DNA of 64,000 nucleotides, taken from positions 65,561 through 129,560 of the forward strand of contig NW_003314298.1 of the NCBI RefSeq assembly GCF_000143415.4. Direction: 5' to 3'. The notes under the pieces were generated by a model that was given only the letters and a program-made list of their open reading frames with translations, was not told where the DNA came from and searched no databases. A program made the position numbers and the translations under genes. Shown here one piece after another: positions 44,989-56,584 of this stretch (within the stretch, counting starts at the first letter, position 1; every line of letters begins with the position of its first letter). The DNA is from Selaginella moellendorffii (Eukaryota; Streptophyta; Lycopodiopsida; Selaginellales; Selaginellaceae).

Positions 44989-46290
44989 CCGAGATGGAGT
45001 CTGAGATGGAGTCCAAGATGGACCAAGACAGAGTCCGAGATTGAGTTCAAGATGGACTCGAGATGGAGTCCAAGAAGGACCCGAGATGGAGTCCAAGGTC
45101 AAGACCGAGACCGGGACTGAGACCGAGACCGGGACCGAGACCGAGACTGAGACCGAGACCGGGACGGAGACCAAGACCGAGGCCGAGGCCGAGACTGAGC
45201 CCGAGTCCGAGTCCGAGTCCGAGTTTGAGTCTGAGTCCAAGTCCGAGTCCGAGTCCGAGTCCGAGTTCGAGTCCAAGTCCGAGTCTGAGTCTGAGAGGGT
45301 GAAAGCCCAAAGCGTTCATCTCCCAGACTCTGGGGGGTTTGGTGAGCTCCAAAAGTATAGTAAGGGGGAGGACTGCAGTGGAGCCAGTTTGGCTAGGAAA
45401 GGCCAGTTTGGCCCAGGAAGGCTGTACCCAGTGTTGGGTGATGAACTGCCCACTAGGAAGTCCAAGACTAGAGTAAACACAGACCGACAAGCGGGGTAGC
45501 TTGGTGAAGTGTTCAAGAGTCGGCTTTAGTTCCCCCGGGAGATTGACTGGCCGATGCTCCCAGTCCAAGTATGGGTGGCACTACCTACTTGGATACCAAG
45601 CGTGGCTCAACAGAACCTCGCTCTAAGCCCATGGCTAGAGCACCCAAGGGCGGAAGGCATGGAGAGTACCCAGGTGGCTTGCGTAAGGCCACAGTGTTCC
45701 GAAATGTTGCCCCAAAGTCCTAGACTGTGGAAAGGAAGAGGAGTAGACCTCTAGCACAGTGACTAAGGACATATTCACATGGTGAGGAAGTCCTAGAGGG
45801 CATTGGGACTTAGTGGTCGGGCCTGTGGGCCTTGACCCAGTGGCAGTGTTGGTGAACATGGCTATGAGTAGGACGGGTCTTGGTTGCGACTGAAAGAGGG
45901 ATATTGGGGAAGGCTGTTCTCCTTGTCAGTGGGCATCCGAAGGATGCTAAGGAGTGGATCTGTGATGACCACTCATGGATGGTTGGCCCAGTCTTGGAGA
46001 GGCAGGACTATGATGCAACTGGTATTGGACCACCAATGCAGCAAAGGTGTTTGGGCATGGCCTTAGCGTAACAGGCTGTTATGTTGGTGGTACCTTTGAG
46101 TGTCGGTCATGGGATCGGACATGTGGAGCACTTGGACCAAGTGCAAAGGTGGAGTGGCGGGGATGTCATTCTCAGGGCTAGTGAGCCCATGTCCGAAATA
46201 GAACTTATGGAGGTTGTGAGTGAGACTCCTCCAAGTGGTCGAAAGTGGGGTTAAGTGGCTAAAGTAGAATGGAAAATTTTGTGGCTTACA
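44989..46290 (+). repeat. truncated sense LTR at the right end of E1
   Basis: 1302 bp. It begins within the GA-rich array (CCGAGATGGAGTCTGAG) and lacks the TGTGAGAC start; it ends GTGGCTTACA followed by the duplication AGGTC. It pairs with 26396-28046 as the second LTR of E1. Confidence 0.8.
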
Positions 46291-46295
46291 AGGTC

Positions 46296-46712
46296 CTCAA
46301 TCCTTGGCAAAGGGTACTTATTCTTCTTTGTATACTTGTTGAGCATAGATCCATCTTTCTTTTTCACAAATAACACCGGCGCCCTATACGGCGACTTGCT
46401 CAACCTAACATACCCTTTGTCCACTAACTCCTCTATTTCACACTTGAGCTCCTTGAGTTCTTTTTCGTTCAAACGATAGGGGGGACGAACCACCGCCTCA
46501 GCACCCTCGACCAACTCAATCTTATGTTCTATCGGTCGTGTGGGGGGCAACCCCGCCGGTAAGTCCTCCGACATGGTATCCTGGAATTGTTCCAACACCC
46601 GCTGGATCACTAAAGGTACTTCTTTCGTTTCTGTCTTTTTGTCACTCTTCACTGAGAGTAAGCACAAAAATGCTACCTTAGTTCCTTTAGTGAGTTGTGC
46701 TCTCGTGGACAC
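46296..46712 (-). pseudogene. reverse transcriptase, N-terminal part before the insertion
   Basis: Contains [40 protein letters not shown] and [12 protein letters not shown]; the sequence then stops at the AGGTC duplication and resumes at 26390. A block corresponding to the usual VDYR-A-LN motif is missing between KKDGS and NKYTKKN, a small in-frame deletion. Confidence 0.9.
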
Positions 46713-46760
46713 CAGGTTTAAGCAGGAATCTTTGGCCTTGCTTTGCCCTACCTTTAGATC

Positions 46761-47423
46761 CTAGGCCTCCACCCTACATCTTTTTCCTTGGGCATTTGCT
46801 AGTACCACAATGTTCCTACCTTGTCCATGCAGGGCTACCACAAACCAATTGAACCAATCCATCCCGAAGATCACGTCAAATCCCACCATGTCCAACACGG
46901 TGAAATCCATGTCCACTTTCCAAGTCCCTACTTCGACTCTCACTTGTCGAAGTACCTCATCAATGCTTTGGCTATCTTGAACAAACTCTATAGTCCTTGG
47001 TTTGCCTAGCCGCTGCACTGTTAGTCCGGCTTGCCAGACTATGTCTGCAGCCACAAAATTATCCGAAGCACCCGTGTCAATAAGGATCTTAACAAAGCTA
47101 CCTTTGAGCTTCCCTCGAAGGGCTAGTAGATGTCGCGAACGACTCTCTACCAAAGTTGCTCGTGTAATGAGTAACTTTGAGCTAGGGATTGGATCACATA
47201 CCTCAGTTTGGACTTCACCCGAGTTAATGGCCATATTAGCTCTGGCCTTCTTCGGATAGGGACATTCCCTTGAAAAGTTTCCCGCTTCACCGTAGTTGTA
47301 GCATACGATGTTTCCCACACTGCTAAACGACTTGACCTTCTTATCCGTGGGTTTGTCTCTTTTTGCTTGACTCCCCCACGTACTTGCTCGCTGGCCACCG
47401 GATTTACCTTTCCGGAACCCCAA
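46761..47423 (-). pseudogene. zinc knuckle and aspartic protease of the outer element
   Basis: The protease motif KILIDTGASDNFV and the downstream DVIFGMDW block are present. The knuckle CYNYGEAGNFSREC has lost its second Cys (now Tyr) and its His (now Asn), so it cannot bind zinc. The frame ends at a TAG before the RT part. Confidence 0.88.
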
Positions 47424-47429
47424 GGACTC

Positions 47430-48420
47430 ATTCTTAGAGAAACTCTTCTTGAATTTCCCTTTGCTATATGTTCCCCTTGGTTTGGCCCCTTTGCTAAATG
47501 TGGACCCTGGCGCTGTCGTGTTCCTCTTTCACAAGCTATCGTTGAAATGTACCTTGATAGCCACATCCAATGCTTCTTTGTAATTGGTCGGGTTCCAACG
47601 CATCACCTCGCCACGAGCCCAGGTTTGCAAGCCCGATATAAAGGCATGGAACGCATTCATATCCCCATGTCCGTGACAAGTATCCTCTTTGCCATAAACC
47701 CATTCACATACTCCTAAATGGTTCCGGTCTGCTTCAGCCTACTCAACTCGTCTCTTAGATGTAGAGTAGCATTTGGAGGATTGTAAATCGCGCAGATCCT
47801 CGCCTTCATCATGTCCCAAGTGGCCACCGATCCTTCTTTGGCCTCCGTCGTTCTCCACCAAGACTTGGCATTATCTGCGAAGTATGGTTTTGCATATGGG
47901 ATCTTCTCCGAGCTCGGTAACTGCAACGCTCGGAAGTAGTCTTTCATATCATAAAACCAATCCTCCACCACCTTATAGTCATTCACTCCTTTGAAGACCG
48001 GTGGGGGCTTTGGTTTGTACTTGGGAACTGCTTAAGGGACTAATTCCACTTTGGTCTATTTAACCTTATTTGGTTCTACCTCAGTCCCTACCGGATGGTC
48101 CGCACCTTCTGCGCTGCCAGCATCCATAGTCTTTTTCTTTTTCTTCCATTTCTTGTCACGCTTTAGCTTGCATACGAGAGTCTCTAGCAGGGCATTGGTT
48201 TATGCCAATTGTCCTTCTAGAACGTCCAATCGAGCCTTGGACGACTGCACCTCACCACCAGACTCCTGTTTGGAAGTTTCCTCACTGGAGTCCTCCTCAT
48301 GCAAGGATTTCTCATCCATAGCCTCTTGTTCGACTGGAGGCTCCAGCTTTAGAGGAGGTTCCATCTTCGCCTTGGTTCATTTCCGCCCTACCTTTGCCAT
48401 CTCCTAGCAATCCGCCTCTA
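47430..48420 (-). pseudogene. gag of the outer element, several stops
   Basis: The retrotransposon gag core is at 47714-47986 (VVEDWFYDMKDYFRALQLPS, DNAKSWWRTTEAKEG, MMKARICAIYNPP). Stop codons interrupt the expected frame at several places from 47530 to 48400. A likely original start lies near 48400 with a stop a few codons later. Confidence 0.82.
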
Positions 48421-48444
48421 TCCTTTGCTAGAACTGAGGAAAAG

Positions 48445-48459
48445 GCTCCGATACCAAAT
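48445..48459 (-). other. primer-binding site of the outer element
   Basis: On the minus strand ATTTGGTATCGGAGC follows the 5' LTR end. It differs by one base from the initiator-Met complement TGGTATCAGAGC and is the same as in the non-autonomous family. Confidence 0.75.
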
Positions 48460-48560
48460 TGTAAGCCACAAATTTTTCCTTTCCAATTTGCCAGCTTACC
48501 TCGTCTATCCGTCCAACACTGCCTTGAATTTTGCTAAGTTCCCTCGCCAAGGTTCCCACC
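48460..48560 (-). repeat. 5' LTR of the outer element, part 1
   Basis: First 101 bp (in + reading) of the LTR, TGTAAGCC..., cut by the TRIM-like element at 48561. The other part is 56585-57691. Confidence 0.87.
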
Positions 48561-48722
48561 TGTAGCGCACCTTATCTCTCTCCCCTTAAGCCAACTGGAA
48601 AAGGGGCAATTGCTTGATAAGAGAGCCCTTAGTGGCTATTTTATCCCCATTTATTCCCCAAGGTTCCAAGGATCCACGGTGACAGTATATTCAAATCTCA
48701 TCCCATGATCACATGCGCTACA
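48561..48722 (-). repeat. TRIM LTR copy (3' in sense)
   Basis: 162 bp with terminal inverted TGTAGCGC/GCGCTACA. Confidence 0.85.
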
Positions 48723-49035
48723 CTCACCCCCCCTTCAGAGATGTCAATGTCCTCATTGACTATTGACTAATAACCCCTACTGAGCCAAGGGGGAACTAGC
48801 ACCTCCATTTCCGCAATGAATCTACCAATCCTTCCATTGTGTAGACTAACTATTCCATGTGAGGCAACTAGTCATCCACCCGTACTGCAATCCCATGGTG
48901 GATACCTTCGTCCGTGGATACTCCACACAAGAGGAAGGACGTACGCATAGATGCCCAATACGTACGATTTCAAATTTTAGGGGTAGGAATATACCTTGCT
49001 CAAGGGTATATTATATTTTTAAGTAGCCACTAATC

Positions 49036-50814
49036 TGTAAGCGACTAATTTTTCCATTCTACTTTAGTCACTTAACCACACCTCCGACCACTTGGAGGAG
49101 TCTCATTCACAACCTCCATAAGTCCCATTCAGGACTTGGGGCTTGCTACCCCCGAGAATGGCATCCATGCCACTCAACCTTTGCACTTGGTCCAAGTGCT
49201 CCACGTGTCCAATCCCATGACCGACACCCAAAGGTACCACTGACATCTCGGCCCGTTACACTAAGGCCATGCCCATTCACCTTTGCTGCACTAGTGGTCC
49301 AATACCACTTGCATCACCATCCCGTCTCTCCAAGACTGGGCCATCTGTCCACGAGGAGTCATCCTAAATCCACTCCTTAGCAGCCTTAGGATGCCCACAG
49401 ACCTGGGGAGTCGCCTTCCCCAAAGTCCCTTTGTCAGTTCCTACCAAGTCCCTTTCTGCCCCTGGCCGTGTTTGACAACACTGCCACTGGATCGAGGCCC
49501 ACAGGCCCGACCACTAAGTCCCACGGTCCTCTGGGACTTCCTCACCACACGGCTGTGTCCTTGGTCACTACCCCAGAGGACTGCTCCTCTTCCTTTCCAC
49601 AGTCTGGGCCTTTGGGACGACATTTCGGAACACCGTGGCCTTACGCGAGCCACCTGGGTACTCTCCCCACTTATCGCCTTTAGGTGCTCTAGCCATGGGC
49701 TTAGAGCGAGGTTCCGTTGAGCCACGCCTGGTATCCAAGTAGGTAGTGCCACCCACACTTGGACTGGGAGCATCGGCCAGTCGATCTCCCGGGGGAACTA
49801 GAGCCGGCTCTTGAACACTTCACCAAGCTACCCCACTTGTCGGTCCGTATTCACTCTAGTCTTGGACTTCCCAGTGGTCAGTTCATCACCCAACACTGGG
49901 TCTGGCCTTCCTGGACCAAACTGGCCTTTCCTGGCCAAACTGGCTCCACTGCAGTCCTCCCCCTTACTATACTTTTGGAGCTCACCAAACCCCAGGGTCT
50001 GGGAGACGAACGCTTTGGGCTTTCACCCTCTCAGACTCGAACTCGGACTCGGACTCGGACTCGGACTCGGACTCGGACTCTGACTCGGGCTCGGGCTCGG
50101 TCTCAACCTTGGCCTCGGTCTTGGTCTCGGTCCCGGTCTCGGTCTCGGTCTCGGTCTCGGTCCCGGTCTCGGTCCCGGTCTCGATCTCGGTCCCGGTCTT
50201 GGTCTCGACCTCGGACTCCATCTCGGGTCCTTCTCGGACTCCATCTTGGACTCCATCTCGGACTCCGTCTCGGTCCATCTCGGACTCCATCTCGGACTCC
50301 GTCTCGGTCCATCTTGGACTCCATCTCAGACTCCGTCTCGGTCCATCTCGGACTCCACCTCGGGTCCACCTCGGACTCCATCTCGGACTCCATCTCGGAC
50401 TCCGTCTCGGTCCATCTCGGACTCCATCTCGGACTCCGTCTCGGTCCATCTCAGGCTCCACCTTGGGTCCACCTCGGACTCCATCTCAGTCCACCTCGGA
50501 CTTCATCTCGGACTCCATCTCGGGTCCATCTCAGACTCTATCTCAGTTCCATCTCGGACTCCACTTTGGGTCCATCTCGGACACTTCCACGTGTCATGCG
50601 TTGGTCCTTTTTGGGTCCCTTTTTGGAGCCTTGCTTATTGTTCGCTTCGTGCTCGCTCCTTGAGCACTTTGTTGGGAGTTCCACTCCCGCTCTTGACCTC
50701 TCAAGTCGGAGCTTTTAGTCCAAACATGCTACGCTTGTTTGGCTTTCGCTTCGGCCACTACCACGTGGCACCCTTCCGGCTCCACTTTGGGGCCTAGGGA
50801 TTTTGTGTCTCACA
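49036..50814 (-). repeat. 3' LTR of E2
   Basis: 1779 bp, TGTAAGCG...TCTCACA; hexamer array 50035-50580 with dodecamer expansion, including a TCCGTCTCGGTC variant. Confidence 0.87.
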
Positions 50815-53800
50815 ACTCCACCACCCATAGACGAAGTTCGATGTCCTCATCGAACGGTAAACCATTTTATAAAGTAACACCCACATGTGTTACCATTTCC
50901 ATCCTTGGCCCCTAGTCAATATTTGTCAATGGTTTGACATTGAAGGCTCACCATGCCTTCTCCATATTCGTCAATAGTTCGACACCAAAGGCTCACCATG
51001 CCTTGCCCATCCTTTAAGGAGGATAGTCTCTCCAACTTAGAGGCTCACTTGACCACCTGGGGTGGTTTGCTCCTTTTTATTGGTTCAATTCTCGCTAAAC
51101 TTGTTAGAGACACCCTCTCTAACTCAATTCCACTACTCATTCTTGAGTAGTCACAGATTCCATTGATCTACCTTTGCACTTTGGAACGTTTACTCTTGAC
51201 TTTTTGGAGTCAATTTCCTAGGTGTCTCCGACACCTTGCCTTGCACATTTTGTGCAACTCCACTTCCCTATCCTAGGAAGTTCTTTACTTGAGGGCACCA
51301 TCATCCTCTTTTCTGTTTTGTGCCGCCCTTGGCACTACGTTCCATTTATCATTATTTGTGCTAGGGCTGTCCATGGCCCTATCTTTTGGCTACTTAGTTG
51401 CTCCCTCACTTGGAGCCTTTCCTTTGCCAAATTGGAGCACTTGGGAATCCATCCTTGGAAGTCCACTTCTTTTTTCCGCAATCCGTTAGCATCAAACACA
51501 TTAGTGTTCCTTGGCTAACTTTGCCACTTGGATTCTTTCCAATGGATTCCACAGCCCTATCTTGGGCACTCGTCTTTTGCTCCTATCCTTAGGTTGTTGC
51601 ACCAAGCAACATAGGATCATTACCTCCCTCCTTGAGGTATTCTTTTGGTTCCATAGCAAAGGATCTGCTTTGCCCAGACTAGGGTGTTCACCCCTAGTAA
51701 GTCTCCCCACTGTTCTAGGATCTCTTCCTAGCCCAACCTTGTGACCCACCCATGGGCCTATCTCTGGAGACTATTTTCTTGAACTCATAATACCATTGTA
51801 TTGTAGTAGTTCATTTCCCTTAGGTGTCCTTCCCACTTAGTCACCTTGACCAAGCCACACCTTTATCAATAGTTCAAATCAACACTTTGAACTAAGAATC
51901 ATATTCCTTAACCCAAACAAAGACCTTGTCCTTGTTTAGCCACAAGATCACTTAGTGATCTCATTTTGACCCCTTAATAGGTCTACCAATAGGGACTAAG
52001 TCTTCCGGACCCTTCTAAGTTGTTGACTATGACCCCGGGGGCATCCCCCACGCTTGGCGGTGTGCCCAAGCCAGCCCTTCCGGCCAAGGATCCATAGCAA
52101 CTGAGACTGGGTGTCCCCATCTCATTCACCACGTCCTTAGTGCCCTTTGCACCAAAGTGTTCAAGTTAGATATGCCGAGCTTTCACTCTAAGCAATCTAA
52201 CCGTGCATCACGACTCTGAGGCATCCCTCGCTTGGCGGTGTGCCCAAACCAGTCTCCTCACTGAGAGTCCATGACCACCGAAATATGAGTGTCCTCATAT
52301 TCCAAACCATCACCACGCCCTAGTGATTTGGGACTCGAACCCAAGCACTAGAGGGTCGGGACTCGAACCCAACCTCCGTATATGCATCTACGGACGGCAT
52401 CACCCAGGATGCCTGGCGTGACTCCCCACGCCGGTGCACCAACTTATACTCAAAGCGCGCTACAGATCACAGCTTAGGAACCTAGTTCCTCCACACTGCC
52501 AAGTCCTCACACTTGACAAGTCTGTGATCATGCATGGACTCCTCCATGCTTGGCCTCATGGCCCACCCCTTTTGAAGTTATCACCTTCAACTAGGGTATT
52601 TGTTCCCCTGACTTGCCAATCTCACTTTGGCAAGCCCTCCGACCACTGTAACATGGTTCCTGCACAAGCGTGAAAGCCCTTGATCATCGACTTTCATTCA
52701 AAGCCCTCTCTTTGAACACTCGGGAACTACTTCCCTAACCTTGATAGCCTTGCCTCATGGCAAGCTTCAAGACCACGCTTCTGCTGTGCCACTCTGATTT
52801 CGCGCGTTCCATGAACCATTTACACTTGGCCTTTCTAGGTACTAAGCTACCTAGAATCGTCTTTGGAAACCTTGAAGGAACTCTGTCCCTTACCTTGCTA
52901 AGGCCTCCCTTTTTGCAAGCTTTCCAATTACCATATAGTCTAACATGGACAATTCCATATTTTAGACTCTCCATGGCATCACGGTTGCTAACGGCAACAC
53001 CCTCAAGCCCCCACTTGATTCTCCACTCCCAGCTGGCATAACCAACCTTGGTTATGCCCTTCGATTCCTATGGTTCGGTTCTACCCCCTTACTTCTTGCT
53101 TTTGGCTTCACACATTTCCTTTGGTCATTCTCCTCCAGACCAGGAGGATAGCTTTGCACTTTCTATCATTCCTTAGCAAGTATTCTTAGGGATGAACCTA
53201 CCCGATAGCCTAGGGAGTGGTTCCTCAATCCAGGTATGCTCACCCTATAATCCCACACACCAAGATTACGTTGTTGCTTATGGGCCTTTACATGCCTATT
53301 GCTAGCCTTGCCAAAATTCCATTTTTGGCTTTGTCCAATTCGAGTAGACAGTCTTCTTCTGTCTCCGCCACCTTGGGCATTTGGATAGCACCTTCTATCC
53401 ATCATTTGCTAGGGACTTAGTCCCTTGGGCCTTATCTATTGCCCTCGCGGCATCAAACACCACCTCCTAGTGTTCTAGAGTGTTCGGGTGTCCCAATGAT
53501 GGCTTCCTTGACAATGAGTATTTCCTTTCATGACATTGACTTACTATATCGCAACATAAGCAACTTATCCCCCGTAAGGGTATATTCAACTTCCTTATGC
53601 CATTAAGAAGGCTTGGGTAGCTACTTTCTACCCGTTTAACCAATTATTTTGCACCTCTTGCTTAGTTGCCTCATAGTTGTCAAGTCCTACAACTCATTGC
53701 TGGTGCTTCCACACCTCCATCATTATCTGGGTCACCACACTCCAATTGCATGCTCTGCAACTTAGGCTATGCCATTCCCATTTCCATTGGGATTCCTTTG

Positions 53801-54914
53801 GCAGGGGGTTCTCATGAACTCACCAACATAGCCTCAAGGTATCACACCTTGGCACATTTGGTGTCTCCACACCATCAGCTCCACGAGCCTACCTCTATGA
53901 CACTTCTTCTTTGTGTCTAAGTCTTTGCCAAGACCAATACCACTCTTTCTCATGCCAACCATCCGTTAGCACTGCACCATAGAGGTCACACACAACTTTG
54001 TTTCAAAGTTGTTTTCTTTTGGGAACACCCTTCCCACGACTTTAGCATGGCACATTTTGCCATCGATGAGATACCCTTTGTTCTCATCCTTGGATCCTAT
54101 GATCCCCCCCATCCTTTGTGGGGTACCACACACCTCAGTCCAAATGCTTCCATCAATCCTTTAGGATTATTCCTTGACTCTATTGGAGTCATCCAGCTTT
54201 TTGGACTTTGTCATCTGACGACCCATGAGGTCCTACCTTTGAGGTGCCAGCTCACTTGAATACAACTTCTTGTATTCAGGTCCTACTCACAAGGACCATC
54301 TTTGCAAGTGTTACTCCGACACTTGATTTGTTCTCTTGGGGCAACCTTTTGCCTCTTAGGACCACTTGTCCATGTGATGAGAATACCAACTCATCCTCTA
54401 AGTACATCCCCAACTCTTTGGGTTGTTCTAGCATTTATCAAGGGTAACCTCAGCTACCATTTCGAGGACTTGTGTCCTCTCCTATATTTGACCTCCCATG
54501 GTCATCAATTCCGGTCTCAAAGTTATGAGCACCGGCCTCAACTATATGAGGGTAATCTTGTGACTCCTTTATTATTTTGGAGTTTACATCTTTCCTGTGA
54601 TCCCAATTATAGTTGTTTACCACAACTACGTTAGCCCGTTTGCTGCATCAAATGCTCATCTGGATCACATCCTCAGCTCTCTGAGGAAACCTTATACTGT
54701 TCCCAAGATCCCAAAGTCGTTCCCTTACTGGCCCCTTTTCTATCCACCACATCGCGCCCAAGTTCATGCATGAACTCGAGTGGAGAGCCATGTCCTCTCG
54801 ACATGCTACTCCTCAAGGATAGGCCCCCTCCTAGGACCTTCCAATGCCAACATTAATGGTGATATACTTGAGCACCAATAAAAGTCGGACTAAGGAACAG
54901 CTCCGATACCAAGT
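50815..54914 (-). mobile_element. non-coding interior of E2
   Basis: Parallel to 39161-43212 throughout, somewhat more diverged. No protein family recognised on either strand. Confidence 0.78.
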
Positions 54915-56373
54915 TGTAAGTGACTAACTTTTCCATTCTACTTTAGTCACTTAACCACACCTCCGACCACTTGGAGGAGTCTCATTCACAACCTCCATAA
55001 GTCCCATTCAGGACTTGGGGCTTGCTAGCCCCGAGAATGGCATCCATGCCACTCAACCTTTGCACTTGGTCCAAGTGCTCCACGTGTCCAATCCCATGAC
55101 CGACACCCAAAGGTACCACTGACATCTCGGCCCGTTACACTAAGGCCATGCCCATTCACCTTTGCTGCACTAGTGGTCCAATACCACTTGCATCACCATC
55201 CCGTCTCTCCAAGACTGGGCCATCTGTCCACGAGGAGTCATCCTAGATCCACTCCTTAGCAGCCTTAGGATGCCCATAGACCTGGGGAGTCGCCTTCCCC
55301 AAAGTCCCTTTGTCAGTTCCTACCAAGTCCCTTTCTGCCCCTGGCCGTGTTTGACAACACTGCCACTGGATCGAGGCCCACAGGCCCGACCACTAAGTCC
55401 CACGGTCCTCTGGGACTTCCTCACCACACGGCTGTGTCCTTGGTCACTACCCCAGAGGACTGCTCCTCTTCCTTTCCACAGTCTGGGCCTTTGGGACGAC
55501 ATTTCGGAACACCGTGGCCTTACGCGAGCCACCTGGGTACTCTCCCCACTTATCGCCTTTAGGTGCTCTAGCCATGGGCTTAGAGCGAGGTTCCGTTGAG
55601 CCACGCCTGGTATCCAAGTAAGTAGTGCCACCCACACTTGGACTGGGAGCATCGGCCAGTCGATCTCCCGGGGGAACTAGAGCCGGCTCTTGAACACTTC
55701 ACCAAGCTACCCCGCTTGTCGGTCCGTATTCACTCTAGTCTTGGACTTCCCAATGGTCAGTTCATCACCCAACACTGGGTCTGGCCTTCCTGGGCCAAAC
55801 TGGCCTTTCCTGGCCAAACTGGCTCTACTGCAGTCCTCCCCCACTCAGACTCGGGCTCGGGCTTGGTCTTAGCCTTGGCCACGGTCTTAGCCTTGGCCTC
55901 GGTCTTGGTCCCGGTCCCGGTCCCGGTCTCGGTCTCGGTCTTGGTCTCGGTCTCAGTCTCGGTCCTGGTCTCGGTCTCGGTCTCGGTCTCGGTCCCGGTC
56001 TCGGTCCCGGTCTCGATCTCGGTCTCGGTCCCGGTCTCGATCTCGGTCCCGGTCTTGGTCTCGACCTCGGACTCCATCTCGGGTCCATCTCGGACTCCAT
56101 CTCGGGTCCATCTTGGACTCCACTTCGGGTCCATCTCGGACACTTCCACGTGTCATGCGTTGGTCCTTTTTGGGTCCCTTTTTGGAGCCTTGCTTATTGT
56201 TCACTTCGTGCTCGCTCCTTGAGCACTTTGTTGGGAGTTCCACTCCCGCTCTTGACCTCTCAAGTCGGAGCTTTTAGTCCAAACGTGCTATGCTTGTTTG
56301 GCTTTCGCTTCGGCCACTACCACGTGGCACCCTTCTGGCTCCACTTTGGGGCCTAGGGATTTTGTGTCTCACA
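54915..56373 (-). repeat. 5' LTR of E2
   Basis: 1459 bp, TGTAAGTG...TCTCACA; its array (55846-56140) is contracted and has lost most dodecamers. Confidence 0.87.
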
Positions 56374-56417
56374 TAATCAATCGGAATCGAACCCGTGCCA
56401 TTTGCTCCGATACCAAC

Positions 56418-56579
56418 TATAGCGCACCTTATCTCTCTCCCTTTAAGCCAACTGGAAAAGGGGCAATTGCTTGATGAGAGAGCCCTTAGTGGCTATTTTA
56501 TCCCCATTTATTCCCCAAGGTTCCAAGGATCCATGGTAGCAGTATATCCAAATCTCATCCCATAATCACATGCACTACA
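56418..56579 (-). repeat. TRIM LTR copy (5' in sense)
   Basis: 162 bp, TATAGCGC...GCACTACA. Preceded by the reversed primer-binding site GCTCCGATACCAAC at 56404-56417. Confidence 0.85.
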
Positions 56580-56584
56580 CCGCC

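Larger units (their letters stand above)
26396..46290 (+). mobile_element. 19.9-kb insertion in the outer reverse transcriptase (non-autonomous LTR element E1 with rearranged interior)
   Basis: Flanked by AGGTC at 26391-26395 and 46291-46295. It begins TGTGAGAC and ends GTGGCTTACA, the TG...CA ends of an LTR element in + orientation. Inside are a full sense LTR, a primer-binding site, a truncated internal region, pieces of another Ty3/gypsy element (30674-31632), an antisense tandem array of the same family (31633-44988, with an assembly gap) and a truncated sense LTR at the right end. The interior is therefore not a simple element: either several later insertions and exchanges, or a partial misassembly around the gap. 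Confidence 0.85.
49036..56373 (-). mobile_element. complete non-autonomous large LTR element E2
   Basis: Flanked by TAATC at 49031-49035 and 56374-56378. LTRs are 49036-50814 (1779 bp) and 54915-56373 (1459 bp); the interior is 50815-54914 (4100 bp). The reversed polypurine tract is at 50815-50830 and the reversed primer-binding site at 54900-54914. It is the one copy of this family here that is complete with its target duplication. No open frame resembles gag or pol. The LTRs differ by 320 bp, nearly all in the hexamer array. Confidence 0.9.
48561..56579 (-). mobile_element. TRIM-like short LTR element, split by a larger insertion
   Basis: Two 162-bp LTRs (48561-48722 and 56418-56579), TGTAGCGC...GCGCTACA in the intact copy, differing at nine positions by my count. 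Without the insertion the interior is only about 350 bp (48723-49035 plus 56379-56417). It holds a minus-strand polypurine tract (GAAGGGGGGGTGAG) and a primer-binding site (TTGGTATCGGAGC). Target duplications are CCACC (48556-48560) and CCGCC (56580-56584); the unbroken site is visible in the other LTR near 22295-22310. No coding capacity, as in terminal-repeat retrotransposons in miniature. Confidence 0.87.
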
